From assembly GCA_019637225.1 (NCBI GenBank), contig JAHBWC010000002.1:124001-188000 (forward strand): a DNA stretch of 64,000 bases, read 5' to 3'. Numbering within the stretch: position 1 is the first letter of the stretch; each line of letters begins with the position of its first letter. The position numbers and the translations under genes were made by a program. Below the pieces are notes generated by a model. That model was not told the DNA's origin and searched no databases. It saw only the letters and a program-made list of their open reading frames with translations. Below are positions 26,256 through 35,138 of this stretch, piece by piece. The stretch is from Labilithrix sp. Its GTDB lineage: Bacteria; Myxococcota_A; Polyangia; Polyangiales; Polyangiaceae.

Positions 26256-26770
26256 CGCCCGGGTAGATCCAAGGGCCGAGCCGCTGCTTGACGAAGCGGA
26301 GGAGCTTCGGCCCGTCCACGGCCGTCTTGCTCGTCATGATCTTCGGCTTCTCGGCGAGGCGTATCGCGCCAATGAGGGAGATCGTCTTCCAGGACCGAAA
26401 GGGCCTCGTCGCGGTGACGCGGCGCCCGCGCAGCGAGCGTCCATACTCGCGACGCATCCCGGTCTTGACGAAGGATTCGTCGATGAAGACGAGGCTGCTC
26501 AGGTCCGCGTTCTTGAGGAGCGCGCAGAACTCTTTCTCGGCGTTCGCGATGCTCGAGCGTGTCGCGCTCGACGGCGATGAACGACGTTTTTTTCCAGAGA
26601 ACCCGAGCCTGAAGAGCGCCCGCTGGACGGCGGAACGACTCGTCGACGTGCGGGAGCGCTTCATGAGCACCGATGCGAGCTCGGCGACCGTGGCGTCCGG
26701 CATCTCCGCGACGATCGCGGTAAGGAGCTCGGCCAGCTCGCCATGAATCGGAGAGCCTCGCGCGTCCAAG
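26256..26770 (-). pseudogene. IS630-family transposase fragment
   Basis: About 170 codons of an IS630-type DDE transposase: a helix-turn-helix part (MPDATVAELASVLMKRS, STSRSAVQRALFRLGF) and the first catalytic Asp in LVFIDESFVKTGMRREYGRS, continuing to VKQRLGPWIYPGD. In intact elements PGD leads into the second catalytic Asp (VVMDN), but here sequence switches at this point to an IS4-type transposase. The first N-terminal helix-turn-helix is also missing. Only a truncated fragment remains, in one open frame. Confidence 0.75.
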
Positions 26771-26934
26771 GCAGTTTCGCGGTTGTGATGATGCCCTTCC
26801 CTCACTCGGGAACGGGCGCGTTCGGCCCAAGGAGGCCGGGAACGGGTGGGGCTTGGCGTGGTCCACGGCACACAGACCGGCGTGTACAAAGAGGATCCTT
26901 GGTGCTGTTAGCCTCGATCGATCGAGGTGAGTCG

Positions 26935-27690
26935 ATGTTTCAGCACGTGAAGGACAACGCCGCCGAACTTGTCCGGCGGATGGGAGGGCACAAGGCCGTC
27001 GACGACGAGTACGACTTCACGGACCTCCTTCGAGGCGTCGCGGACGAGGTTGCTGTACTCGACCCGCAAGGCTTCGCTCCAGAGGTCCGAGCCGAGTTCG
27101 CGACGATCAAGGCGCTGATCTCGCGGCGGGCCGGGGTCACCGTGGCTCCGACCGGACGTGAGAGAAGGTTTTTGACGCGGGCCTTCATCCGACTACCTGC
27201 AATCCTTGACCAGTACGGGTTCGGCACAGGCATCCAGCGGCAGTTCCCTTGGATGAGGGCTGGCAAGCTGAGGGAGATCGTCGAGCGTGACTACCACGAG
27301 CTGACTTTCATGCTGATACCGAACCGCGCGTGGAAGAGCGTCGTGATCCTCTCCGGAAGCATCCTGGAAGGCATCCTCGTTGAGCTGCTCATCAACGATC
27401 CCGCTCGGCTACAGGCGGCCGAGCGGAGCCCACGCGTGCCCACGGACAAGGGGACCAAGAAGCCCCACGAGAAGTGGGTCCTCTTCAACTTGGTCGAGAT
27501 CGCCACCGACATCGGGTTGGTGTCCGCGGCACGAGCAAACACATTCGACCAGGTACTTCGCGACTACCGAAACTTCGTGCATCCCCGGAAGGAAGTGAAG
27601 GAGAAGCACGAGTGCGGCGAGCCCGAAGCCTTCATGGCGAAGGGAGCGCTCGACGCCTTGTGCCGCGAGTTTGACCGCAACCCGCCGTGA
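26935..27690 (+). CDS. HEPN-like hypothetical protein
   Basis: A 251-residue protein. The C-terminal half is helical with a conserved-looking pattern: WKSVVILSGSILEGILVELL, LFNLVEIATDIGLVSA and VLRDYRNFVHPRKE. The last contains R-x6-H (Arg209, His216), the signature of HEPN domains, which are often RNases in toxin-antitoxin and anti-phage systems. The order 'E....L......I......LRd.RN..HP' is typical of HEPN proteins. The N-terminal half is not recognised. ATG 26935 is chosen because GAGGTGA lies just upstream. It lies between transposase remnants and ssrA, divergent from the IS fragments. No antitoxin or nucleotidyltransferase partner is adjacent. The function is inferred from motif and context. 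Confidence 0.6.
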   Translation: MFQHVKDNAAELVRRMGGHKAVDDEYDFTDLLRGVADEVAVLDPQGFAPEVRAEFATIKALISRRAGVTVAPTGRERRFLTRAFIRLPAILDQYGFGTGIQRQFPWMRAGKLREIVERDYHELTFMLIPNRAWKSVVILSGSILEGILVELLINDPARLQAAERSPRVPTDKGTKKPHEKWVLFNLVEIATDIGLVSAARANTFDQVLRDYRNFVHPRKEVKEKHECGEPEAFMAKGALDALCREFDRNPP

Positions 27691-28007
27691 ACCGTGATGC
27701 TGCTCGCGCCCCGGTGAACATCTTGCGCGTGACGGGACACCGCTCAACTCGCCATGGCACCTTCTCGAGGGGCACCATCGGCTCGCATACCTGAGCGGCC
27801 TGAAGCGCGCCGGATGGAACCTCGCCGTGACGCATCAGGTCTACATTGTCACGGTCGGCCGTGAGCGCTGTTCGGGTTGATGCCTGCGACGGCTGGATGG
27901 GTAGGAGCGCGATCGTCGTCGTCTCCGCGAGCGCTGGTCGGAAGTCGCGAGGGATTGGCGGTTGGCGCGCTTCTCACGGGCTTGCTTGCCGCGCTCCCCA
28001 CAAAGCA
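27691..28007. other. Intergenic stretch at the island end
   Basis: About 320 bases between the HEPN-like gene and the ssrA terminator, where an island integrated into the ssrA 3' end would carry its attachment site and integrase. I see neither an integrase gene nor a repeat of the ssrA 3' sequence here. Confidence 0.4.
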
Positions 28008-28399
<392 letters not shown>

Positions 28400-28568
28400 A
28401 TGGCGATGAAGCAGCTCGCAACGTAGGCCCGCACAGCCGTGGGCGCAAGGACGGCCGTCTCAGCGGCGCCGTGCGCGGCGGCGTCAGCGGCGCCGCGGGC
28501 GACGCCGCGAGCGCCGCCGCGCGCGACGCTTCGTGGCGCGAGCGGGCGGCGGTAGGATCGCGTCCCGG

Positions 28569-29246
28569 ATGAGCGCCACTCGACCAGGACCGCGCGGGCG
28601 CGGACCGCGCGGGCGCGCGGGCGCCGCGACCGGGGACGTCATCGCCGCGCTCGCTGCCCTCGCAACCCCCGTCCTCCTCGCGGCGGCCGGCGGGGCGTGC
28701 ACCGGATCGCGTGGAGGCGAGGCGCAGTCGCCGGTCGAGCTGACGATCCCGCCGATCGCGAGCTTGCCCGAGGGAGGCGTCGTGGCGAGCGGCGAGCCGC
28801 GTCGCGACGGGCGCTGCTCGCTCCGGCTCGTCGCCTCGCCGATCGCGATGTCCACGCGCGGCTGCTACCTCGACGAGCACGTCAGCAAGGGCCCGGGGCT
28901 CCTCGACGTTCCATGCGAGGGCAACGGGCCGGCCGAGGCCGTCTTCGGCCCGCAGCGGTACAAGGGCAACCTCCGGGACGGTCAGCTCGAGCTCGAACTG
29001 TCGACCGAGCTCGACTGGGAAGACGGCTGCCGCTGGGGGACGCACGCCTTCATCAGCGGAGCGCTCGGGCCGAGCGGCGCGCCCGGCAACAAGAGCCTCT
29101 CGTGGCACTACAAAGACTTCGTGATCACGGGCACCGACTGCTCGGGCGTGTGCACGGCGCGGACGAACCTCCAGGTCACGAGCGCGAGCGGACGCGCCCT
29201 CGAGACGCCCTCGCACGACGAGGGCGACGACGACGACGACGACTAG
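28569..29246 (+). CDS. Lipoprotein of unknown function
   Basis: A 225-residue exported protein. An Arg/Gly-rich N terminus precedes a hydrophobic stretch (VIAALAALATPVLLAAAGGAC) ending in a lipobox Cys. The mature part has four Cys residues (GRCSL, RGCYLDEHV, DVPCEGNG, DGCRWG, DCSGVC), probably disulphide-paired, and ends in a run of Asp. The ATG at 28569 is chosen because TAGGAT (28553-28558) stands ten bases before it. I do not recognise the family. Strand pattern (LRDGQLELELSTELDW, SLSWHYKDFVITGT) suggests an all-beta domain. Confidence 0.7.
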   Translation: MSATRPGPRGRGPRGRAGAATGDVIAALAALATPVLLAAAGGACTGSRGGEAQSPVELTIPPIASLPEGGVVASGEPRRDGRCSLRLVASPIAMSTRGCYLDEHVSKGPGLLDVPCEGNGPAEAVFGPQRYKGNLRDGQLELELSTELDWEDGCRWGTHAFISGALGPSGAPGNKSLSWHYKDFVITGTDCSGVCTARTNLQVTSASGRALETPSHDEGDDDDDD

Positions 29247-29317
29247 CTCGAGGGCGCACACGGTCGACCTCGCCTCCGCTCGCTCGAGGGCGCGCACGGT
29301 CGACCTCGCCTCCGCTC
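29246..29317. repeat. Two 36-bp tandem repeats behind a stop codon
   Basis: Two head-to-tail copies, 29246-29281 and 29282-29317, identical except for one base. Each begins gctcgagggcgc and ends cgcctccgctc. They start at the last base of the preceding lipoprotein gene's stop codon and contain the palindrome GGTCGACC. Confidence 0.85.
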
Positions 29318-29496
29318 GCGGCATGTGCGCCTGCGGGACGCGTGACGAAGTGCGACGCCCCAGTCAGCGGCGGCGGCGCCGGCGGTTCATGCGCGGATCG
29401 GCGCCGCGGCGCGCGGGACGTCGAGCGATTCGCGACCTGAGCGATTCGCCGGCGGGAGAAGCCTCGAGGGCGCATCGCTTGCAGCCCTCTCGGGGC

Positions 29497-29850
29497 ATGA
29501 AGAAGCAATCGCGGGAGCGCGCGGCTCGAGGCCCGCGTCCATCAGGCCGTCCGGACGACGCGAACGCCTTCGTGCCGGATACCACTGGACAGCTGAGGCC
29601 GCTGGCCGACGCCGACGCGGAGGCCTTGGCCGAGGAGTTCATCGGCTCCGCCACGAACGCCGAGTCCGTGCGGGAGGACGCCGAGGACGAGGTCGTCGAC
29701 GAGGAAGAGGGCGGGCCGTTCATCGTGCTCGACGATCAGGCGAGGCTCCCGTCCGAGCCCGTCGAGCGCGCTCCCGAGAGCGAGGGCCACGAACCGGTGC
29801 AGCGCGCACAGTCGAGCCGCGGCGCCCGCTGGGCTGCAAAGGGGGTGTGA
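29497..29850 (+). CDS. Small acidic hypothetical protein
   Basis: A 117-residue protein without recognised domain: a basic start (MKKQSRERAARGPRPSG), then a segment TTGQLRPLADADAEALAEEF that looks conserved in style, a very acidic middle (EDAEDEVVDEEEGGPFIVLD) and a basic end. Probably partly disordered and cytoplasmic. The ATG at 29497 is the only good start that avoids a long Arg-rich extension. Function unknown. Confidence 0.55.
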   Translation: MKKQSRERAARGPRPSGRPDDANAFVPDTTGQLRPLADADAEALAEEFIGSATNAESVREDAEDEVVDEEEGGPFIVLDDQARLPSEPVERAPESEGHEPVQRAQSSRGARWAAKGV

Positions 29851-29999
29851 CGGCACGCGCCCGGAGGCGTCTGAAGCCACGGTCCGAAGGTCGACGGGGA
29901 GCCGGAGCACGCAGGGAACGCTCGCGCAACCTTCTGCGCGCGGTCGGTCGACGAGCCGGGCGCCACGAGCCACGAGCCGACGGCTCCGGGACTCGAGCA

Positions 30000-30024
30000 G
30001 GCGCCGGGTTCGATTCCCGGCGCC
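30000..30024 (+). other. tRNA/tmRNA T-arm-like hairpin
   Basis: GGCGCCGGG, the loop TTCGATT and CCCGGCGCC form a 9-bp hairpin whose core CCGGGTTCGATTCCCGGCGCC is also the T arm of the tmRNA gene 2 kb away, in opposite orientation. An outer pair CGGTCGA (29945-29951) / TCGACCG (30026-30032) is present, but no D or anticodon arm can be folded, so this is not a normal tRNA. Confidence 0.5.
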
Positions 30025-30120
30025 CTCGACCGGCGCTCCGCGGGAGACAATCGGCCTGGACCGACAACTACGTCTTGTGATCGAGTCGCGTCACGATCCA
30101 CGATCAGGCGTTAGCCCTCG

Positions 30121-31893
30121 ATGGCCGCGCCCCCGCCGAAGCCGAAGTCGAAGCAGACGCCCGAAGACCTCGCCGAGGTCGAGCGCGCGCTCTCCGTCCT
30201 TCAGGGGCGACATCCGGAGCACGAGCGCGTTCGGCGCGAGGACGAAGAGAACCGGGCGCGGCGCAAGGCCGAGATCGAGGCCGTCTCCAGCGTCGAGGCG
30301 CGGAGGGTCCGATCGCGCCGCTCCCTCATCGCCGTCGGCGTCGTCGTCGTCGGCGTCGTCGCCGTCGCGGGGGCCGTCGTCCTCCGGAGCGAGCTCGCGC
30401 GGCGCGGGCGCATCGAGCAGGCCGCCGATCCGTACCGCGCGATGGGGTTCGTCGTCGTCGACACGTCGAGCAGGGGCGAGCCGTCGAAGATCGAGGCGAA
30501 CGTCCCGGCGGGGTGCGTGCTCGCCACCTCCTCGACCGGTGCGCCGGTCCGCGTCGCGCACGCCGGCGGCGCCGTCGAGGGACCGACCCCGGTGCTGACG
30601 TGCCTCTGCGAAGGCGGGGCCGTCACGGTGACGGGGGACCTGAAGGCCGGCGAAGGGCTCGCGCTCCTCCGCACCGACGCGAGCGCGGTCGGCGGATCGC
30701 GCGCGTTCGCCTTCCTCCCGCTGAAGCCCGGCACGATCGGGCGGACCGATCAGGCGTGCGCCGAGGGATCGCTCGACGCGTGGCTCGACGCGAAGCGTTG
30801 GACGCAGGAGTCGCCCGCCGGCGCCACGCGTCCGATCGCCCCGATCGCGCCGGCCGACAGCGAGCGCTGGCTCGCGGCCGATCCGAAGCGCGCGGCCTTG
30901 CGACGCGCCGGCTTCGAGCTCCGCGCGATCGTCGAGCGCGAGGCGCCCTTTGCGGTCGTCGAGATCCCCGCCGAGTCGTGCGTGCTCCTCGCACCCGAGC
31001 GAGCGGGCGACCAGCCGAGCCTACGCCTCAAGGGCGGCGCGCTCGCGGTCGGTCCTGCTGCCGGCGGCGCGATCTGGTGTACGGCCGCCGAGGGGCTCGT
31101 CCTCGCGCAACGCGAAGGAGAAGGCGAGCTGGCGGTGCTCACCGCGCCCGCCGCGCGCGCCGGCGGGCTGGCCGGGGCTCGGGAGGCCGCGGCGCGCGCC
31201 GAGCTGGCGATCGCCGCCGCGACGGTGCCTGCCGGCGATCGCGGGTGGAGCGCCACGCAGGTCCTCCTGGCGAGCGGCATCCCGGCGACGCTCGTCACCG
31301 CGGCCAACGCGCCCGATCTCGGCGGCGATCCGGAGGCGCGCATCGTGGCGCTCTCGCTCGAGAGGGGCGGCTCGCTCGTCGTCGATCTGCCGCCGGACGT
31401 GTACTCCTTCTGCGAGCCTGCGCTCGACAAGGCGCTCTCCACCGTGTGCGTGTTCTCGGGCCCGCAGAAGTGGCGCGCCGACGGCGCGGGGACCGTCGCG
31501 GGGCTCGCGCGCGCGAAGCATCCGTTCTGGCTCTTCGGCCTGCAGGGCGTCAACGAGCCGGCGGCGCTCAAGGCCGAGACGCAGCTCGTCAACCTCGCGC
31601 GGCGCCTGCACGGCGAGGGCTTCGAGCCCACGACGATCGAGGCCGTCACCGAGCTCGACAAGGGCGCCGAGGTGCTCGGCCGCGCGAACGAGGACGCGAT
31701 CGTCGCCTTCTCGCTCGCGCCGGTCGCCCCGTGGGTCTTTCCCTACACCGACGGCCCCGCCTGGACGCTCGAGAGCGAGCCGCGCATCGTCCCGGTCAAG
31801 CCGCTCGAGCGCGTCACCGTGACGGCGACGACGAAGACGCTCCCTCCGAAGGCGATCCGGCGCACCGTCGTCTTCCGCCGCCATTCACGTTAG
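30121..31893 (+). CDS. Single-pass membrane protein, unknown function
   Basis: A 590-residue protein. Residues 1-60 are charged and cytoplasmic (KPKSKQTPEDLAEVERALSV), one transmembrane helix lies at about residues 62-84 (SLIAVGVVVVGVVAVAGAVV), and about 500 residues follow outside. The outer part has paired Cys (GCVLA, LTCLCEGG, SCVLLAPER, WCTAAEG, SFCEPALDKALSTVCVF) and repeats of a beta-type motif. No enzyme motif is visible. It is followed 54 bases later by the sirtuin gene. Such single-pass proteins are frequent and undescribed in Polyangiales. The name is therefore left open. Confidence 0.75.
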   Translation: MAAPPPKPKSKQTPEDLAEVERALSVLQGRHPEHERVRREDEENRARRKAEIEAVSSVEARRVRSRRSLIAVGVVVVGVVAVAGAVVLRSELARRGRIEQAADPYRAMGFVVVDTSSRGEPSKIEANVPAGCVLATSSTGAPVRVAHAGGAVEGPTPVLTCLCEGGAVTVTGDLKAGEGLALLRTDASAVGGSRAFAFLPLKPGTIGRTDQACAEGSLDAWLDAKRWTQESPAGATRPIAPIAPADSERWLAADPKRAALRRAGFELRAIVEREAPFAVVEIPAESCVLLAPERAGDQPSLRLKGGALAVGPAAGGAIWCTAAEGLVLAQREGEGELAVLTAPAARAGGLAGAREAAARAELAIAAATVPAGDRGWSATQVLLASGIPATLVTAANAPDLGGDPEARIVALSLERGGSLVVDLPPDVYSFCEPALDKALSTVCVFSGPQKWRADGAGTVAGLARAKHPFWLFGLQGVNEPAALKAETQLVNLARRLHGEGFEPTTIEAVTELDKGAEVLGRANEDAIVAFSLAPVAPWVFPYTDGPAWTLESEPRIVPVKPLERVTVTATTKTLPPKAIRRTVVFRRHSR

Positions 31894-31947
31894 GGCTCGA
31901 GCGAGCCGAGCGCTCCGGGGGCGGAGCGAGGCATTCGAGGAGGTCCC

Positions 31948-32646
31948 GTGAGCAGCATTCGATTCAGCGACTTCGAGCGCATCGTCTTCTTCACCGGGGC
32001 CGGCATGTCGGCCGAGAGCGGCATCCCCACCTACCGCGGCAAGGGCGGCATCTGGGCCGAGTACGACTACGAGGACTACGCCTGCCAGCGCGCGTTCGAC
32101 CGCGATCCGGAAAAGGTCTGGGACTTCCACGACAAGCGTCGCGCCGCGGTCCGCGCGTGCGAGCCGAACGACGGCCACCGCGTGGTGACGGCCGTGCAAC
32201 AGAAGAGGCCCGGCACGCTCATCGTCACGCAGAACATCGACGGCATGCACCAGCGCGCCGGCGCGAACGTCGCCGCCGAGCTCCACGGGAGCCTCTGGCG
32301 GGTCCGGTGCGACGTCGACGACGTCGTCCGCGACGACGACACGATCCCGATGACGCCGCGCAAGTGCGGCTGCGGAGGCTACTGGCGACCCGACATCGTC
32401 TGGTTCGAGGACCAGCTCGACCACCGTGTCGTCCGCGGTGCGCGCGAGGCCCTCGAGCAGTGCGACCTCCTCGTGAGCATCGGGACCTCCGCGGTCGTGT
32501 ATCCGGCAGCCGAGCTGCCGCGCATCGCGATGCAGCGCGGCGCCGTCACCGTCGAGATCAACCTCGACGACACGCCCCTCAGCCACCTCTACGCGCATCG
32601 CCTCCGCGGTAAGGCGAGCGAGGTGCTCGCCGAGCTCAATCGCTGA
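31948..32646 (+). CDS. Sirtuin-type NAD-dependent protein deacylase
   Basis: A 232-residue SIR2-family protein with NAD-binding GAGMSAESGIPTYRG (17-31), TQNIDGMHQRAG (94-105) and the catalytic His in ELHG (His113). It removes acyl groups from lysine with NAD. Two departures from CobB-type enzymes: the Tyr of the acyl-binding Y-x-x-R pair is His61 (DFHDKRR), so succinyl preference may be lost; and the zinc site is incomplete, with one Cys at RVRCDVDD and two in KCGCGG instead of two CxxC pairs. GAGGAGG lies four bases before the GTG start. No acetyltransferase partner is adjacent. Confidence 0.88.
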   Translation: MSSIRFSDFERIVFFTGAGMSAESGIPTYRGKGGIWAEYDYEDYACQRAFDRDPEKVWDFHDKRRAAVRACEPNDGHRVVTAVQQKRPGTLIVTQNIDGMHQRAGANVAAELHGSLWRVRCDVDDVVRDDDTIPMTPRKCGCGGYWRPDIVWFEDQLDHRVVRGAREALEQCDLLVSIGTSAVVYPAAELPRIAMQRGAVTVEINLDDTPLSHLYAHRLRGKASEVLAELNR

Positions 32647-32781
32647 GTGCTTGCGCGTGCCGGCAACGGTCGCGCCATCGGACGAACGCGCAAGACGTTC
32701 GTCCGCTCGGGCAGACGGATGGGAGAGGCGACGCCGATCGCGCGTTGACGATGAGCTTCGGCGCCCTACGTCAAATGCGAG

Positions 32782-33441
32782 ATGCTCATCTATGCCGTCC
32801 TCGGAGGAGCCGGGCTCTGTCTACTGTTCGTGATGCTGCTCGCGAGCAGCTTCGGCGACGGCGACGTCCCGATCCACGAGACGAGCATCGACCACGGCGA
32901 TCTCGACGGCGGGGGAGGACCGAGCCCGCTCGGTACGCGCGTGGTCGCGGCGTTCATGACGTTCTTCGGCGTCGGCGGGATCGTCGGCCAGCACCTCGGG
33001 CTCGGGCACCCGGCGTCGTCGGGCATCGGCATGGTGCTCGGCCTCGTGGGCGCGACGGCCGTTCACAGGTTCGCGAAGCTCCTCTACTCGCAGCAAGCGA
33101 CGAGCAGCGTCTCGGTGCGCGATCTCCTCAGCCGCGAAGCGCGCGTCATCGTCGCGATCCCCGAGAGCGGCGTCGGAGAGGTCGCGCTCATGGTCGGCCT
33201 CGAGGAGTCCGTGCAGCTCGCGCGCAGCGTCGACGGCGCCGCCATCCCCGTGGGCGGCGACGTCGTCATCCACGCCGTCCGCGGCAGCCAGGTGATCGTA
33301 TCCGCGCTCGATCGCGCCGCTCCCCGCCTCGCGGCGAGCGCGCCCGCGGGAGCGAGCGTGCTCGGAGTCGAGTCCGGCGTCATCGGCGCCCGGAGCGGCG
33401 TGGTCGTGGTGAGTGGTGCGGAGGAAGGAGGAGGTCGATGA
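32782..33441 (+). CDS. NfeD/YqiJ-like membrane protein
   Basis: A 219-residue membrane protein with a TM helix at the N terminus (AVLGGAGLCLLFVMLLASSF), two more hydrophobic segments (VVAAFMTFFGVGGIVG, GIGMVLGLVGATAVH) and a C-terminal OB-like beta domain (VRDLLSREARVIVAIPESG ... VIVSAL). This is the NfeD class encoded next to flotillins (YuaF-YuaG, YqiJ-YqiK). Its stop overlaps the flotillin ATG as ATGA, so the two are translationally coupled. The pair is thought to organise membrane microdomains and fluidity. TACGTC stands nine bases before the ATG. Confidence 0.82.
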   Translation: MLIYAVLGGAGLCLLFVMLLASSFGDGDVPIHETSIDHGDLDGGGGPSPLGTRVVAAFMTFFGVGGIVGQHLGLGHPASSGIGMVLGLVGATAVHRFAKLLYSQQATSSVSVRDLLSREARVIVAIPESGVGEVALMVGLEESVQLARSVDGAAIPVGGDVVIHAVRGSQVIVSALDRAAPRLAASAPAGASVLGVESGVIGARSGVVVVSGAEEGGGR

Positions 33442-35039
33442 ACGAAATGGGTGCGCAGCTGTCGGGCGGGGCCGTCGCCCTTGCCCTCGTCCTCGGTGTC
33501 GTCGGCTTGTTCGCGGCGATGGCGCTCTTCGCCCGGAACTACGTCAAGGTGCCTCCGTCGATGGTGGCGGTCTTCTACGGACGAAAGCACCGCATTCTCG
33601 ACGATCAGGGCCGCCCGGTGACCGTCGGCTTCCGGGTCGTGCGTGGCGGCGCGGCGCTCCGGCTCCCGGTGCTCGAGAAGGTCGCGTACCTGTCGCTCAA
33701 CGTGATGTCGATCCCCCTCGAGATCGAGCGGGCCTACACGCGCGAGGGCGTGCCGGTGACGGTCGACGCGGTCGCCAACGTGAAGATCGCGAGCGACGAC
33801 GTCTCGCTCCGCGCGGCGGCCGAGCGCTTCCTCGGCATGCAGCACGACCAGATCCGCAGCGTCATCTTCCAGACGCTCGAGGGGCACCTCCGCGCGATCC
33901 TCGGCACGCTCAGCGTCGAGGAGATCAACATGGACCGCCAGGCGTTCGCCCAGAAGATGACCGGCGAGGCCGCCGTCGACCTCCGGCGCATGGGCGTCAC
34001 GATCGACATCCTCACGATCCAGCAGATCAGCGACAACGAGGGCTACCTCGAGGCGCTCGGCAAGAAGCGGACGGCCGAGGTCAAGCGCGACGCCGTCATC
34101 GGCGAGGCCGCCGCGCAGCGCGACGCGATGATCCAGTCCGCGCTCGCCGACCAGGAAGGAAAGACCCGTCGCTACGAGGCCGACGTCGCGATCGCGCAGG
34201 CGCTCCGCGACAAGGAGAGCCGGCAGGCCGAGTTCAGCGCCGCCGTCCAGGCGAAGCAGGCCGAGACGCTGCAGGCGGGGCCGCTCGCGAGCGCCACCGC
34301 ACGCCAGCAGGTCATCGAGCAAGAGGTCCGCGTCGAGCAGATCCGAAAGCAGCAGGAGGTGCTCGTTCAGGAGCAAGAGGCGATGCGCCGCGAGAAGGAG
34401 CTCCTCGCGACGGTCGTGAAGCCGGCCGAGGCCGAGCGCCGGGCGATCGTCCTCCGCGCGCAGGGCGAGCAGGAGGCCGCGATCATCCGCGCGGGCGCGC
34501 TCCAGAAGCAGCTCGAGTACGAGGGCGCCGGCGAGGCCGCGCGCATCGAGCTCGTCGGCAAGGCCGAGGCCGCGAAGCTCCTCGCCGTCGGCGGCGCGGA
34601 GGCCGAGGTCGTCAAGCAGAAGCTCCTCGCCGAAGCCGAGGGCCTCCGCACGAAGGCCGAGGCGTGGAAGCAGTTCAACGACGCGGCCATGATGAACATG
34701 GTCGTCGAGAAGCTGCCGGAGCTCGCGCAGGCGTTCGCGACGCAGCTCGCGGGGATCGACAAGATCAACATCATCGACATGGGCGGCGGCGCCGGCGGTC
34801 CGAACGGCGGCATGGGCAAGCTGATGTCGACGGTCGGCGGCGGCATGACCGCGATGTTCGGCATGCTCAACGATCAGTTCGGCATCGACGTCGGCAAGAT
34901 GCTCCAGCCGAAGGCCCAGGGCGAGACCGCGCCGGCGGCCACGCCCCGCGAGCCGGAGGGCGCGCCGCGCTCCGAGAGGGGTGCCCAGGCGAACGGGGCG
35001 GCGCGGAACGGCGCGACGCTCGCGCACGAAGGAGGGTGA
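33438..35039 (+). CDS. floA: Flotillin (band 7/SPFH) protein
   Basis: A 533-residue flotillin. An N-terminal TM helix (ALALVLGVVGLFAAMALFA) is followed by the SPFH/PHB domain (residues about 35-210, with VPPSMVAVFYGRKHRI, TVDAVANVKIASDD, EEINMDRQAFAQKM) and a long Ala/Glu-rich coiled coil (about 215-440; RQAEFSAAVQAKQAETLQAG, EAERRAIVLRAQGEQEAAII). The tail is Gly-rich then Pro/Arg/Asn-rich, ending in HEGG. Flotillins form membrane scaffolds. GGAGGAGG lies right before the ATG, which overlaps the NfeD stop. The symbol floA/floT/yqiK varies; I give floA as the generic choice. The last 26 bases before the stop are copied 90 bases downstream. Confidence 0.85.
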   Translation: MNEMGAQLSGGAVALALVLGVVGLFAAMALFARNYVKVPPSMVAVFYGRKHRILDDQGRPVTVGFRVVRGGAALRLPVLEKVAYLSLNVMSIPLEIERAYTREGVPVTVDAVANVKIASDDVSLRAAAERFLGMQHDQIRSVIFQTLEGHLRAILGTLSVEEINMDRQAFAQKMTGEAAVDLRRMGVTIDILTIQQISDNEGYLEALGKKRTAEVKRDAVIGEAAAQRDAMIQSALADQEGKTRRYEADVAIAQALRDKESRQAEFSAAVQAKQAETLQAGPLASATARQQVIEQEVRVEQIRKQQEVLVQEQEAMRREKELLATVVKPAEAERRAIVLRAQGEQEAAIIRAGALQKQLEYEGAGEAARIELVGKAEAAKLLAVGGAEAEVVKQKLLAEAEGLRTKAEAWKQFNDAAMMNMVVEKLPELAQAFATQLAGIDKINIIDMGGGAGGPNGGMGKLMSTVGGGMTAMFGMLNDQFGIDVGKMLQPKAQGETAPAATPREPEGAPRSERGAQANGAARNGATLAHEGG

Positions 35040-35125
35040 GCCTTCGCGGCCGAGGCTCGTTCCTCGGCCGGACCGACCGCGGCGCCTCACGGCGCGGTCG
35101 GCGCGACGCTCGCGCACGAAGGAGG
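35010..35125. repeat. 26-bp direct repeat at flotillin 3' end
   Basis: Copies at 35010-35035 and 35100-35125 are identical (ggcgcgacgctcgcgcacga then aggagg). The first encodes the last residues of the flotillin; the second is non-coding. The spacing is 90 bases, with two hairpins between them. Confidence 0.8.
35048..35101. terminator. Two tandem hairpins between convergent genes
   Basis: GGCCGAG/CTCGGCC (35048-35054, 35063-35069; loop 8) and CCGACCGCG/CGCGGTCGG (35073-35081, 35093-35101; loop 11). They lie between the flotillin stop and the stop of the convergent phospholipase D-like gene. There is no T run, so termination in both directions is only likely. Confidence 0.5.
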
Positions 35126-35138
35126 CCGAGTCGGCCCG

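Noticed and set aside
29945..30032. Possible tRNA gene
   Set aside because: Only the T-arm-like hairpin and an outer stem can be formed. The T stem would be 9 bp, and no D or anticodon arm fits.
30513..32612. Plus-strand 699-codon open frame
   Set aside because: It is a shadow frame over the membrane protein and the sirtuin, with Arg-rich composition.
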